Source: Mesorhizobium sp. ORS 3324
GTDB lineage: Bacteria; Pseudomonadota; Alphaproteobacteria; Rhizobiales; Rhizobiaceae
Assembly (NCBI GenBank): GCA_000824825.2
Contig: LM655204.1
Location: forward strand, 94,999 to 158,998
Length of the DNA stretch: 64,000 nt
Reading direction: 5' to 3'
Each line of letters begins with the position of its first letter. Positions within the stretch are counted from its first letter, which is position 1. Below the pieces are notes generated by a model. The model was not told the DNA's origin, searched no databases, and worked only from the letters and a program-made list of their open reading frames with translations. The translations under genes were made by a program, and so were the position numbers. Shown piece by piece: positions 25,559 through 36,803 of the stretch.

Positions 25559-26566
25559 ATGTTGCGATTCCTGCTCATGCGCATAGCCTCGGCACTTCCC
25601 GTCCTCGCCATCCTGAGCCTCGTCACCTTCACCATCATTCAGGCACCGCCCGGCGACTACGCCGACTACATCAAATCGCAGCTCATCAACCAGGGCGGTG
25701 CTTCCTATGCCGAGGCCGAGGCGCAGGCGCAGGCCTATCGCCTCGAGCATGGCCTCGATAAGCCGCTGCCCATCCAGTATCTCAACTGGATCGGCGGCAT
25801 CGTCACCCGCGCCGATTTCGGCTATAGCCTCTATTACAACAAGCCGGTCGCCGATGTGGTGGGCGAGCGCCTGCCGCGCACGCTGCTTCTGGCGCTGGTC
25901 TGCCATCTGCTCGCCTCGGTGCTCGGCATCACCTTCGGCATATGGGCGGCGACCAGGCAATATTCCTGGATCGACTCCGCACTTTCGGCCATCTCCTTCC
26001 TCGGCATGACGGTGCCGCGCTTCCTGATGGCGCTGATCATCGTCTATCTGCTCGTCTTCCAGTTCAACGTGTCGGAGATCGGCTCGTTCTTCTCGCCGCA
26101 ATATGGCGGGGCGCCATGGTCGTGGGCGAAGTTCGTCGATCTCGTCAAACATGTCTGGCCGGTGGTGGCGATCGCGACCTTCGGCGGCCTCGCCTACAAT
26201 ATGCGCGTGATGCGCGGGAACCTGCTCGACACGCTCAACGCCCAATATGTCGAGACGGCGAAAGCCAAGGGCCTGACCGGCGGCGCCGTCGTCATGCGGC
26301 ACGCCGTGCCCAACGCGTTGCACCCGCTCGTTATGTATCAGGGCGTCGTGCTGCCCTACATGCTGACCGGCGAGATCGAGACGGCGATCATCTTCGCGCT
26401 GCCCACCGTCGGCCCGGCGATCGTCGGCTCGATGGCGGTGGGCGACGTCTATGTGACGGCAACCTTCATGATGGTGCTGTCGGCGACGCTGATCGTCGGC
26501 AACATCATCGCCGACATGCTGCTCGCGCTTCTCGACCCCCGCGTGCGCCAGTTCGGAGAGCGCTAG
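25559..26566 (+). CDS. agpB: alpha-galactoside ABC transporter permease
   Basis: 335-residue DppB-type inner-membrane permease, six membrane segments beginning with LLMRIASALPVLAILSLVTF. The EAA-like cytoplasmic loop is in YVETAKAKGLTGGAVVMRHA (~235). ATG at 25559 follows AGGAAG by 12 bases; a GTG at 25529 is an alternative. Its stop codon is immediately followed by the agpC ATG. Confidence 0.88.
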   Translation: MLRFLLMRIASALPVLAILSLVTFTIIQAPPGDYADYIKSQLINQGGASYAEAEAQAQAYRLEHGLDKPLPIQYLNWIGGIVTRADFGYSLYYNKPVADVVGERLPRTLLLALVCHLLASVLGITFGIWAATRQYSWIDSALSAISFLGMTVPRFLMALIIVYLLVFQFNVSEIGSFFSPQYGGAPWSWAKFVDLVKHVWPVVAIATFGGLAYNMRVMRGNLLDTLNAQYVETAKAKGLTGGAVVMRHAVPNALHPLVMYQGVVLPYMLTGEIETAIIFALPTVGPAIVGSMAVGDVYVTATFMMVLSATLIVGNIIADMLLALLDPRVRQFGER

Positions 26567-27703
26567 ATGCTGGCGCGCGATCCATCACCCCCGCCACCGC
26601 CAGCCGAAGGCGCCGTGAGCCAGCCCGCACACGGCAATGAGAGCTACATCGCGCTCGTCTGGCGCCGGCTGAGGCGCTCCTGGACCGGCATGGCCGGGCT
26701 CTGCCTCGTCGTGCTGCTGCTCATCATGGCCGTGTTCGCGGAATTCCTGGCGCCTCTCGATCCGAAAGCGACCGATATCGCCTTCGCGCCGCCGGAGGTG
26801 GCTAGCTTCCACGACAAGGACGGCAATTTCGTCGCGCGGCCGAGGATCTATGCACTCGCCGAATCGACCGACCTCGATCCGGTCACCTTCCAGCCGATCG
26901 TCGGCCCCGACTACGACCATCCGCGGCTGCTCGGCTTCTTCGTCGAGGGCGCGCCCTATAAGCTCCTCGGGCTCATCCCGGCGGACCGGCATTTCTTCGG
27001 CTCAATGGACGGCCAACCCGTGCATTTCCTCGGCACCGATAAGTTCGGTCGCGACGTGCTGTCGCGCGCCATCCACGGCTCGCGCGTCTCGCTGATGATT
27101 GCGTTGACGGTCGTCTTCATCGTTACCGTCATCGGCACCACCGTCGGCATGGTTTCCGGCTATTTCGGCGGCAAGTTCGACGTCTGGATGCAGCGCTTCG
27201 TCGAACTGGTGCTCGCCTTCCCGCAACTGCCGCTTTATCTCGCGCTCACGACGCTGATCCCGGTCACCGCGCCGACCAATGTCTTCCTCGCCTTCGTCAT
27301 CATCGTCATGTCGGCGCTCGGCTGGGCGCAGATGTCGCGCGAGGTGCGCGGCAAGACGCTAGCGCTGGCGCGGATCGACTATGTGCGCGCCGCCATGGCG
27401 GTCGGCGCGACCGACCGGCGCATCATCATGCAGCACATCTTCCCCAATGTGATGAGCCACGTGATCGTGGCCGTGACGCTGGCGATCCCGACAGTGGTGC
27501 TTCTGGAATCCTTCCTCGGCTTCCTCGGCTTCGCGGTGAAGCCGCCGCTGATCTCCTGGGGGCTGATGCTGCAGGACACCGCGACCTATTCGGTCATCGG
27601 CACCTATCCGTGGATCCTGTCGCCGGTCGGCTTCGTGCTGATCACCGTCTTTGCCTTCAACGCGCTGGGCGACGGCCTGCGCGATGCCGTCGATCCCTAT
27701 TGA
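26567..27703 (+). CDS. agpC: alpha-galactoside ABC transporter permease
   Basis: 378-residue DppC-type permease. After the first membrane segment (~44-66) there is an unusually long periplasmic stretch (~70-160) before FLGTDKFGRDVLSRAIHGSR, the usual DppC landmark; five further segments follow, with the coupling loop near LARIDYVRAAMAVGATDRRI. ATG abuts the agpB stop, implying translational coupling; GGAG is inside the agpB end. Confidence 0.88.
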   Translation: MLARDPSPPPPPAEGAVSQPAHGNESYIALVWRRLRRSWTGMAGLCLVVLLLIMAVFAEFLAPLDPKATDIAFAPPEVASFHDKDGNFVARPRIYALAESTDLDPVTFQPIVGPDYDHPRLLGFFVEGAPYKLLGLIPADRHFFGSMDGQPVHFLGTDKFGRDVLSRAIHGSRVSLMIALTVVFIVTVIGTTVGMVSGYFGGKFDVWMQRFVELVLAFPQLPLYLALTTLIPVTAPTNVFLAFVIIVMSALGWAQMSREVRGKTLALARIDYVRAAMAVGATDRRIIMQHIFPNVMSHVIVAVTLAIPTVVLLESFLGFLGFAVKPPLISWGLMLQDTATYSVIGTYPWILSPVGFVLITVFAFNALGDGLRDAVDPY

Positions 27704-27712
27704 GGTGGCCGG

Positions 27713-29383
<1,671 letters not shown>

Positions 29384-29403
29384 CCATATTCCGGAGGCTT
29401 ACA

Positions 29404-30774
29404 GTGGCAAGAAATCCCAAGCTCACCTTCATCGGCGCCGGCTCGACGGTGTTCATGAAGAACATCGTCGGCGACGTGCTGCAGCGGCCGGCGCTGTCCG
29501 GCGCAACCATCGCGCTGATGGACATCAACCCGCAGCGGCTGGAAGAAAGCGCCATCGTCGTCAACAAGCTGATCGCCACACTCGGCGTGAAGGCGAAGGC
29601 CGAGACCTATTCCGACCAGCGCAAGGCGCTCTCCGGCGCCGATTTCGTCGTCGTCGCCTTCCAGATCGGCGGCTATGAGCCCTGCACCGTCACCGACTTC
29701 GAGGTGCCGAAGAAATACGGCTTGCGCCAGACGATCGCCGACACGCTCGGCGTCGGCGGCATCATGCGCGGCCTGAGGACCGTGCCGCATCTGTGGAAGA
29801 TCTGTGAGGACATGCTCGCCGTCTGTCCCGAGGCGATCATGCTGCAATATGTGAACCCGATGGCGATCAACACCTGGGCGATCGCCGAGAAATACCCCCA
29901 AATCAAGCAGGTCGGGCTCTGCCATTCGGTGCAAGGCACGGCGATGGAACTGGCGCACGATCTCGACCTTCACTACGACGAGATCCGCTATCGCTCGGCC
30001 GGCATCAACCATATGGCCTTCTATCTCAAGTTCGAGCATCGCCAGCCGGACGGCTCCTATCGCGACCTCTATCCCGATCTCATCCGCGCCTATCGCGAGG
30101 GCCGCGCGCCGAAGCCCGGCTGGAATCCGCGTTGCCCGAACAAGGTGCGCTACGAAATGCTGACCCGGCTCGGCTATTTCGTCACCGAAAGCTCGGAGCA
30201 TTTCGCCGAGTACACGCCCTACTTCATCAAGGATGGCCGCGCCGACCTGATCGAGAAATACGGCATTCCGCTGGATGAATATCCCAAGCGCTGCATCGAG
30301 CAGATCGAGGGCTGGAAGAAACAGGCAGAGGCCTACCGCTCCGCCGACCGCATCGAGGTGGCGCAGTCGAGGGAATATGCCTCGGAGATCATGAACTCGG
30401 TCTGGACCGGCGAGCCGTCGGTGATCTACGGCAATGTCCGCAACAATGGCTGCATCACCTCGCTGCCTTTCGACTGCGCCGCCGAGGTGCCGTGCCTGGT
30501 CGATGCCTCCGGCATCCAGCCGACCTATATCGGGGACCTGCCGCCGCAGCTCACGGCGCTGATCCGGACCAACATCAATGTGCAGGAACTGACGGTGCGG
30601 GCGCTGATGAGCGAGAACCGCGAGCACATCTACCACGCGGCGATGATGGACCCGCACACCGCGGCCGAGCTCGACCTCGACCAGATCTGGTCGCTGATCG
30701 ACGACCTCATCGCCGCCCACGGCGACTGGCTGCCGGCCTGGGCGCGCAAGGGCGGCAGGAGCAAGGCCGCCTGA
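29404..30774 (+). CDS. agaL2: GH4 family alpha-galactosidase (second copy)
   Basis: 456 residues from a GTG at 29404, preceded by GGAGG at 7 bases. GH4 motifs: KLTFIGAGSTVFMKNIVGDV, LQYVNPMAINTWAIAE, GLCHSVQGTAMELAHDL, YRSAGINHMAFYLKFEH. It differs clearly from agaL1 along its length, so the pair are old paralogues rather than a recent duplication. Closes the operon; order agaL1-agpABCD-agaL2 is as in S. meliloti. Substrate split between the two enzymes is not known from sequence. Confidence 0.88.
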   Translation: MARNPKLTFIGAGSTVFMKNIVGDVLQRPALSGATIALMDINPQRLEESAIVVNKLIATLGVKAKAETYSDQRKALSGADFVVVAFQIGGYEPCTVTDFEVPKKYGLRQTIADTLGVGGIMRGLRTVPHLWKICEDMLAVCPEAIMLQYVNPMAINTWAIAEKYPQIKQVGLCHSVQGTAMELAHDLDLHYDEIRYRSAGINHMAFYLKFEHRQPDGSYRDLYPDLIRAYREGRAPKPGWNPRCPNKVRYEMLTRLGYFVTESSEHFAEYTPYFIKDGRADLIEKYGIPLDEYPKRCIEQIEGWKKQAEAYRSADRIEVAQSREYASEIMNSVWTGEPSVIYGNVRNNGCITSLPFDCAAEVPCLVDASGIQPTYIGDLPPQLTALIRTNINVQELTVRALMSENREHIYHAAMMDPHTAAELDLDQIWSLIDDLIAAHGDWLPAWARKGGRSKAA

Positions 30775-30787
30775 TCACGTTTGTTTT

Positions 30788-30835
30788 GAGCAATTCCGGA
30801 CGGAAAACCGCTACGCACTTTTCCTGGAATTGCTC
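30788..30835. repeat. GCAATTCC/GGAATTGC palindromic repeat, copy 1
   Basis: Ends GAGCAATTCC and GGAATTGCTC are perfectly complementary, with a second inner stem GGAAAA/TTTTCC and the loop CCGCTACGCAC. Lies between convergent agaL2 and purD; the purD stop codon is built from the repeat's last bases. Could serve as a bidirectional transcription stop. Confidence 0.75.
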
Positions 30836-32114
30836 AGACGCCGGCCTTCTCGCGCTCTACAGCGCGCCAGCCGATGTCGCGGCGGCAGAAGCCCTGCGGC
30901 CAGTCGATGCGGTCGAGCGCCGCATAAGCCTTCTTCTGCGCATCCGCGACTGTCGCGCCTAGCGCAGTGACGTTGAGCACGCGCCCGCCATTGGCGACCA
31001 GCGCGCCGCCGTTGATGGCGGTGCCGGCGTGGAAGATCTCGGCGCCTTCACTCGCGGCCTCGTCGAGGCCGCGGATGACCGAGCCCTTTTCCGGCGTGCC
31101 GGGATAGCCCCTCGCCGCCATCACCACGGTGAGCGCCGCCTCCTCGCTCCAGCGCGCCGACATGTGCGCGAGCTGACCATCGACGGCGGCGTTGAGCAGG
31201 ACCAGCAGATCGTCCTTCAGCCGCATCATCAGCACCTGGCATTCGGGATCGCCGAAACGGGTATTGTATTCGATGAGCTTCGGCCCGCTGTCGGTGATCA
31301 TCAGCCCGGCAAAGAGGATGCCGGCGAAAGGCGCGCCGATATCGGCCATGCCGCGCATGGTCGGCTCGATGAGCTCGCGCATGGTGCGCTCGGTCATCTG
31401 CGGCGTCATCACCGGCGCCGGCGAATAGGCGCCCATGCCGCCGGTGTTCGGGCCGACATCGCCGTCGCCGACGCGCTTGTGGTCCTGCGCGGTGCCGAAG
31501 GGCAAAGCGGTGGCGCCGTCGCAGAGGCAGAAGAAGCTCGCTTCCTCGCCGGTCAGATATTCCTCGACCACGACCTCGGCGCCGGCCGCGCCGAACGAGC
31601 CGTCGAAGCAAGCCTCGAGCGCGGCCATTGCCTCGTCGAGCGTCATGGCAACGGTGACGCCCTTGCCGGCGGCGAGCCCGTCGGCCTTGATGACGATCGG
31701 CGCGCCCGTCTTCGCGACATAGGCTTTCGCCGACGAAAGATCGCTGAAGCGGCCATAGGCGGCTGTCGGGATGTTGAACTTCGCGCAAAGGTCCTTGGTG
31801 AAGCCCTTCGAGCCTTCGAGCCGGGCCGCCGCCTTGGACGGGCCGAAGACGCGAATGCCCCAGGCGCGCAGATCGTCGGCAATGCCGGCCACCAGCGGTG
31901 CCTCCGGACCGACCACGACGAGATCGATCTTCTTCTGCTGGCAGAAGGCGGCAACGGCGGAATGGTCGGACATGTCCAGCTTGGCGAGCTCGGCGACGCG
32001 GCCGATGCCGGGATTGCCGGGCGAGGCATAGAGCCTGGTGAGCAGCGGCGAGGCGGAAAGCTTCCAGGCAAGCGCGTGTTCGCGGCCACCCGAACCGAGA
32101 AGAAGAACGTTCAT
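30834..32114 (-). CDS. purD: phosphoribosylamine-glycine ligase
   Basis: ATP-grasp enzyme making glycinamide ribonucleotide in purine synthesis; 426 residues, normal. Starts MNVLLLGSGGREHALAWKLS, then DLVVVGPEAPLVAGIADDLR, KADGLAAGKGVTVAMT, EEYLTGEEASFFCLCDG, and FAGILFAGLMITDSGPKLIE with EYNTRFGDPE. I use the ATG at 32114 (family start); GTG two codons earlier is possible. Confidence 0.97.
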   Translation of the reverse strand: MNVLLLGSGGREHALAWKLSASPLLTRLYASPGNPGIGRVAELAKLDMSDHSAVAAFCQQKKIDLVVVGPEAPLVAGIADDLRAWGIRVFGPSKAAARLEGSKGFTKDLCAKFNIPTAAYGRFSDLSSAKAYVAKTGAPIVIKADGLAAGKGVTVAMTLDEAMAALEACFDGSFGAAGAEVVVEEYLTGEEASFFCLCDGATALPFGTAQDHKRVGDGDVGPNTGGMGAYSPAPVMTPQMTERTMRELIEPTMRGMADIGAPFAGILFAGLMITDSGPKLIEYNTRFGDPECQVLMMRLKDDLLVLLNAAVDGQLAHMSARWSEEAALTVVMAARGYPGTPEKGSVIRGLDEAASEGAEIFHAGTAINGGALVANGGRVLNVTALGATVADAQKKAYAALDRIDWPQGFCRRDIGWRAVEREKAGV

Positions 32115-32436
32115 GGCCACCTCTTGCTGCCGATCGTCTCTGCCCTGAACCCGCTATTGGTCCGCGGGCGACGGGTCAAGGCGTGATGGCAATTTGGTGA
32201 CAATTGCGCACGAGAACAACAGCCCACCGACTCTCTTTCAAGCAGCGATGGCGTCGCTGCCTCACGATGTTTTCACCGGCTGAGCGGCTGGAGCGGTTCA
32301 CCGTTTCACGGAAACGGCGGACCACTCTATCTCTTTGTTTTCACGCAATTCCGGACGCAAAGCCGCTTCACACTTTTCCTGGAATTGCTCCAAGCTGCCG
32401 CTTGACGTCGGCCATCGCTGCTGCCACTCCAGCGCA
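32115..32436. repeat. purD-ubiA divergent region with long dispersed repeat
   Basis: 322 bases without a gene. 32276-32390 is a long form of the dispersed palindrome: an upstream block with its own hairpin CCGTTTCACGGAAACGG (~32304), the linker CTCTATCTCTTTGTTTTCAC, then GCAATTCC...GGAATTGC at 32345-32388. This composite is a familiar multi-copy element in rhizobial genomes. It lies about 46 bases before the ubiA start. Nothing else recognisable. Confidence 0.65.
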
Positions 32437-33420
32437 ATGGAAACCATCCAGTCGAAAGCGGCCCCAGGCCGCGTCGCGGACGCGCCGAGCGGCCATTGGG
32501 TCTACCGGGTGCTGCCGCGCTGGCTGTGGCCCTACGCGCAGCTCGCGCGCTGGGACCGCCCGATCGGCTGGCAACTGCTTTTGTGGCCCTGCTGGTGGTC
32601 GGCGGCCCTTGCGGCCAGCGCCTATCCGCGCCCGACTGACCCGCTGCTGACGCTGCTGCCGTCACCTTGGTACCTGCTGCTGTTCTTTGTCGGTGCCGTC
32701 GCCATGCGCGGCGCCGGCTGCACCTACAACGATATCGTCGACGAAGATATCGACAACCAGGTCGAGCGCACGCGCTCGCGGCCGCTGCCGGCCGGCAAGG
32801 TGACGCGCCGCCAGGCCTGGGCGTTCCTGATCATCCAGGCGCTGGCCGGCCTCGCGGTGCTCCTGCAGTTCAACAGCTTCGCCATTCCGCTCGGCATAGC
32901 CTCGCTGGCAATCGTCGCGATCTATCCGTTCATGAAGCGCATCACCAACTGGCCGCAACTCGTGCTTGGGCTGGCCTTCTCCTGGGGCGCGCTGATGGGC
33001 TGGGCGGCTGAGTTCGGCGACCTCGATGGCCCGGCCATTATGCTCTATATCGGCTCGATCCTGTGGGTGATCGGCTACGACACGATCTACGCGCATCAAG
33101 ACAAGGAAGACGATGCCATAGTCGGCGTGCGCTCGACGGCGCGGCTGTTCGGCGACAACACCAAGAGCTGGCTCACCGGGCTCTATGGCGGCACGCTCGT
33201 CTGCTTCGCGATCGCCTTCGCCTCGGCGCAGGTGCCGATGCCGGCGCTGGCCGGGCTGATCGCCGCCGGCGCGCATATGGCGCGCCAGATCATCCGCCTC
33301 GACATCAACGATCCGGACCAATGCCTGAAACTGTTCAAGTCGAACAACCAGGTCGGCTGGCTGATCTTTCTCGGGCTGATCGGCGGCGCGCTGTGGGTGG
33401 CGCTGAAGCCTTTGGTGTAG
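32437..33420 (+). CDS. ubiA: 4-hydroxybenzoate polyprenyltransferase
   Basis: 327-residue membrane prenyltransferase of ubiquinone synthesis. The two aspartate motifs are present: TYNDIVDEDIDNQVERTRSR (~105-124) and GYDTIYAHQDKEDDAIVGVR (~212). About eight membrane helices. ATG at 32437 is chosen because the upstream frame is repeat-derived. It would use the polyprenyl diphosphate made by the synthase at 47 kb. Confidence 0.95.
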   Translation: METIQSKAAPGRVADAPSGHWVYRVLPRWLWPYAQLARWDRPIGWQLLLWPCWWSAALAASAYPRPTDPLLTLLPSPWYLLLFFVGAVAMRGAGCTYNDIVDEDIDNQVERTRSRPLPAGKVTRRQAWAFLIIQALAGLAVLLQFNSFAIPLGIASLAIVAIYPFMKRITNWPQLVLGLAFSWGALMGWAAEFGDLDGPAIMLYIGSILWVIGYDTIYAHQDKEDDAIVGVRSTARLFGDNTKSWLTGLYGGTLVCFAIAFASAQVPMPALAGLIAAGAHMARQIIRLDINDPDQCLKLFKSNNQVGWLIFLGLIGGALWVALKPLV

Positions 33421-33429
33421 CGCCTCTTT

Positions 33430-33610
33430 CCCTTCTCCCCTTGTGCGAGAAGGTGGCCGCGAAGCGGCCGGATGAGGGGTGCTGGACAGAGTGAGGCGCT
33501 GGAGATTTGACACGATGCGAGTGGGCGACGAAAGTCGTCGCCAAGCTGGAGCACCCCTCATCCGTCGCCTTCGGCGACACCTTCTCCCACAACAAGGGGA
33601 GAAGGGGAGT
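33430..33610. repeat. large inverted pair of rhizobial REP-like elements
   Basis: CCCTTCTCCCCTTGTGCGAG plus AAGGTGGCCGCGAAGCGGCC and GGATGAGGGGTGC at 33430-33482 is mirrored by GCACCCCTCATCCGTCGCC, TTCGGCGACACCTTCTCCCA and ACAAGGGGAGAAGGG at 33553-33608. Each arm has an internal clamp (GGCCGCGAAGCGGCC; GTCGCCTTCGGCGAC). A two-unit mosaic filling the convergent gap between ubiA and the DUF6101-like gene. Confidence 0.75.
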
Positions 33611-33614
33611 CCCG

Positions 33615-34181
33615 CTACTCCCTCGCTATAATCTCCTCGCCGCCGATGACGAGGCGAAGCCCTAAGTTGCCGGCCTTGCGACGGGCGAGGAAGCGGGGGC
33701 GGCGCATGTTGGAAACGCGGCCCTTGCGGCGCTCCTGCGGCGGCAGCGCCTTGATGGCGGCGCCGAGCGATTCTTCCAGCGTGCGGGCAATGCCGTCGGC
33801 CTCGATCAAAAGCATCGGCAGGCGATAGGCGTCGGCCCAGGCGCGCCAGTCGGCGGCAACGTCTTCAAGATCGTCGGCGACGAGCAGCGGCACCGACAGC
33901 ATCGGGTCGTTGTGCAGAAGCTCCAACGTCACGGTGACATTGCCGTCCGGATCTTCCATGGCGCGGGCGGCGACGCCGCGAAACGCCTTGGCGGGCAGCG
34001 CGATGATCGCCGGCACGCCGCTCATCTCCAGCATGCGCCGTATGATCGCGCCGCGCTGGTCGATGGTGAAGGTAACATCGCCATAGTCGTCGCGCGTGGC
34101 ATAGCTCACCATCTGCGGCAGGCGAAATGGGTCGAGACGCATGTTGCGCCCGGCCCAGACTGGCTTCAGTCCAGTGTTCAT
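33615..34181 (-). CDS. DUF6101-like conserved protein
   Basis: 188 residues, soluble, with AGRNMRLDPFRLPQMVSYAT near the start, RGAIIRRMLEMSGVPAIIAL and a basic C-terminus RRPRFLARRKAGNLGLRLVI. This layout corresponds to a conserved Rhizobiales family I associate with DUF6101; no functional motif. Upstream (34182-34364) is a gene-free promoter-like stretch with the hairpin GGCCGGTTTTCCGGCC at about 34230. Confidence 0.7.
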   Translation of the reverse strand: MNTGLKPVWAGRNMRLDPFRLPQMVSYATRDDYGDVTFTIDQRGAIIRRMLEMSGVPAIIALPAKAFRGVAARAMEDPDGNVTVTLELLHNDPMLSVPLLVADDLEDVAADWRAWADAYRLPMLLIEADGIARTLEESLGAAIKALPPQERRKGRVSNMRRPRFLARRKAGNLGLRLVIGGEEIIARE

Positions 34182-34364
34182 CGAGTGCCTTCCTGTTTCT
34201 CCTGAGGGCCGTTTTCCGGTTCTCTCCGGGCCGGTTTTCCGGCCTCGTTATGGGAGAAACATTAGTGCTCGCTTCTTACCGCCGCGCTTAAGAAAGTCGG
34301 TTAAATTTTGCTGATCGGAGCCGATGGTTATCGGAATGCGACCAGCCACAATATGTAGGAAGAG

Positions 34365-35807
34365 TTAGATAACCTTACCCGGATTCATGATGCCGGCCGG
34401 ATCGAAGACCGCCTTCACCCGGCGCATCAGCTCGATCGCCATCGGCGGCGCCGTGGCGATCAGTTCGTCGCGCTTCAGCTGGCCGATGCCGTGCTCGGCC
34501 GAGATCGAGCCGTGGAAGGAGCGCACGACATCGTGCACGGCCTTGTTCATCGGGCGGTAGAGAGCGAGGAACGCTTCGTCGTCGTCGCCCTCGGGGCGCG
34601 AAATGTTATAGTGCAGGTTGCCGTCGCCCATGTGGCCGAAGCAGACGACGCGCGCGCCTGGGCTGACGGACTCGACCGCGCTTGCTGCCTTCTCGATGAA
34701 GTCCGGGATCGAGGCGATCGGCACCGAGATGTCGTGCTTGATCGAGGCGCCCTCGGGTTTCTGGCACTCGGGCAGCACCTCGCGGAAATTCCAGAAAGCG
34801 TCGCCCTGGGCAAGGCTCGCCGCGATCACCGCGTCGCCGACGATGCCTTGCTGGAGACTGGCCGCCAGCACCTCCTCTATCAGCGCCCTGCCGTCCGCTT
34901 CCGAGCGGCCCGACGATATCTGCATCAGCACGTACCACGGCCAGTCGCCGGCCAGCGGTCGCATCACGCCCTGCGCGTGCAGAAGCGTGAAATCATAAGG
35001 TCGCCTGCCGATCAGCTCGAAGGCGGTGAGCGCAGCGCCGGCCTGGTCCATCGCCAGGCTGAACAGCGAGAGCGCGTCCCGCGCCGACGCCAGACCGACG
35101 AAGGCGACCTCCCTGCCCTTCGACTTGGGAAAGAGTTTCAGAACCGCGGCGGTGATGACGCCCAGCGTGCCTTCGGCGCCGACGAAGAGGTTCTTCAAGT
35201 CGTAGCCGGTGTTGTCCTTCTTGAGCTTGCGCAGATCGTCGAACACTTCGCCCGTCGGCAGCACCACCTCGACGCCGAGGCAAAGCTCGCGCGCATTGCC
35301 ATAAGCGAGCACGCCGGTCCCGCCGGCATTGGAGGAGAGATTGCCGCCGATCTGGCAGGAGCCCTGTGCTGCGAGCGATAGCGGAAACAGCCGGTCGGCG
35401 GCGTCGGCTACTTCCTGCAGCGTCTGCAGGATGACGCCGGCCTCGGCGGTGACCGTGTTCGACAATACGTCGATCTCACGGATGCGGTTCAGCCGCGACA
35501 GCGACAGCACGATGTCGCGCCCCGACTTGTCCGGCACCTGGGCGCCGACCAGGCCGGTGTTGCCGCTCTGCGGCACAATCGGCGTGCCGGTCTCGGTCGC
35601 CAGGCGCATGATGCGGCTGACCTCCTCGACGCTGCCGGGCCTGAGCACCAGCGATGTCCGGCCGTGCCAGAGACCGCGTCGCTCGGTGATGTAAGGTGCA
35701 ATGTCGGCCTGGTCGCGCAGTGCATATTTGTCGCCGACGATGGCCGCGAAACGGTCGATGAGGGCGGGGTCGAGGTCGAAGGGCTGGTCGTCGGCTTGAT
35801 CGTTCAT
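34365..35807 (-). CDS. FAD-linked D-2-hydroxyacid dehydrogenase (GlcD/VAO family)
   Basis: 480 residues. FAD-binding PCMH domain with PQSGNTGLVGAQVPDKSGRD (~78) and GGNLSSNAGGTGVLAYGNAR (~152); VGAEGTLGVITAAVLKLFP; C-terminal oxidase domain with VCFGHMGDGNLHYNISRP and SAEHGIGQLKRDEL, the metal/substrate region. Family members oxidise D-lactate, D-2-hydroxyglutarate or glycolate. 18 bases downstream of the Sua5 gene, probably cotranscribed. Confidence 0.9.
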   Translation of the reverse strand: MNDQADDQPFDLDPALIDRFAAIVGDKYALRDQADIAPYITERRGLWHGRTSLVLRPGSVEEVSRIMRLATETGTPIVPQSGNTGLVGAQVPDKSGRDIVLSLSRLNRIREIDVLSNTVTAEAGVILQTLQEVADAADRLFPLSLAAQGSCQIGGNLSSNAGGTGVLAYGNARELCLGVEVVLPTGEVFDDLRKLKKDNTGYDLKNLFVGAEGTLGVITAAVLKLFPKSKGREVAFVGLASARDALSLFSLAMDQAGAALTAFELIGRRPYDFTLLHAQGVMRPLAGDWPWYVLMQISSGRSEADGRALIEEVLAASLQQGIVGDAVIAASLAQGDAFWNFREVLPECQKPEGASIKHDISVPIASIPDFIEKAASAVESVSPGARVVCFGHMGDGNLHYNISRPEGDDDEAFLALYRPMNKAVHDVVRSFHGSISAEHGIGQLKRDELIATAPPMAIELMRRVKAVFDPAGIMNPGKVI

Positions 35808-35825
35808 GGCGCCAAACTATGGCGC

Positions 35826-36803
35826 TCAGACGATCTTGTCACGCGGCGCGGCGGCGCGCACCAGCCGGTCGTTGATCGCCTCGCCCAGCCCTTCGGACGG
35901 GATCGGCTCGACGGCGATGGTGGCGGCGCCACTGCGGTCGAGCGCCTGCATATAGGCGAACAGATTGGTCGCCGCCTCGCTCAGATCGCCCGCCTCGGAA
36001 AGATTGCGCACCGCCACCGCATCCTGCCAGCCCTCGGCGCGCTTCCTGCCGAAGGCGAGCAACGCCTCGCCGCTGGCGATCTTGCCGACATTGAGCCGCA
36101 TCGAAGCGCCCGGCGCATAGTGCGAAGCGAGCATGCCGGGCGCCTCAATTCCGACAGCGCCACGCGACAGTTTCACGCCGGCGACAGCTTCGATCTCTTC
36201 GGCAGCGATGCCGCCCGGCCTCAGCAGCGTCAGCTTGCCGTCCTCGATCTTGACGATGGTCGATTCCACGCCCACCGGCGTCGCGCCGCCATCGACCACC
36301 AGCTTGATCTTCCCGCCGAGATCGGCCGCGACAGCTTGCGCCGTCGTGGCGCTGATCCTGCCGGAGGAGTTGGCGCTGGGGGCGGCGAGCGGCCGGCCAA
36401 GCCTGGCGATCAGCTCGCCGCCGAAGCCCTTCGGCATGCGCAGCGCGATGGTGTCCAGGCCCGCGGTGACCAACGGATGGATGCCGTTTTCCGTGCGCTG
36501 TGGCAGCACCAGCGTCAGCGGACCGGGCCAGAAGGCTTTTGCCAGCTTGGTCGACAGCGGATCGAACATGGCAATGGGTTCGGCCATGGCGAGATTGGCG
36601 ACATGGGCGATCAGCGGGTTGAAGCGCGGGCGGCCCTTGGCCTCGAAGATGCGCGCCACGGCAGCGCCATTGGTGGCATCGCCCGCCAGCCCGTAGACGG
36701 TCTCGGTGGGGATGGCGACGACATCGCCGCCCTTGAGCAGCGCCAGCGCCCGTTCCATCGCCTCGCCGACGGCAAGTATCTCAGCCAAATTCATCACCAT
36801 CAT
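35826..36803 (-). CDS. L-threonylcarbamoyladenylate synthase (Sua5 type)
   Basis: 325 residues, long Sua5/YwlC form: N-terminal YrdC domain (AIPTETVYGLAGDATNGAAV; KGRPRFNPLIAHV; FWPGPLTLVLP; APSANSSGRIS; GGATPVGVESTIVK) plus the C-terminal Sua5 domain (LASHYAPGASMRL). Makes threonylcarbamoyl-AMP for the t6A37 tRNA modification. Start is one of three close methionines (36803, 36800, 36794); all keep the domain. Confidence 0.93.
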   Translation of the reverse strand: MMVMNLAEILAVGEAMERALALLKGGDVVAIPTETVYGLAGDATNGAAVARIFEAKGRPRFNPLIAHVANLAMAEPIAMFDPLSTKLAKAFWPGPLTLVLPQRTENGIHPLVTAGLDTIALRMPKGFGGELIARLGRPLAAPSANSSGRISATTAQAVAADLGGKIKLVVDGGATPVGVESTIVKIEDGKLTLLRPGGIAAEEIEAVAGVKLSRGAVGIEAPGMLASHYAPGASMRLNVGKIASGEALLAFGRKRAEGWQDAVAVRNLSEAGDLSEAATNLFAYMQALDRSGAATIAVEPIPSEGLGEAINDRLVRAAAPRDKIV

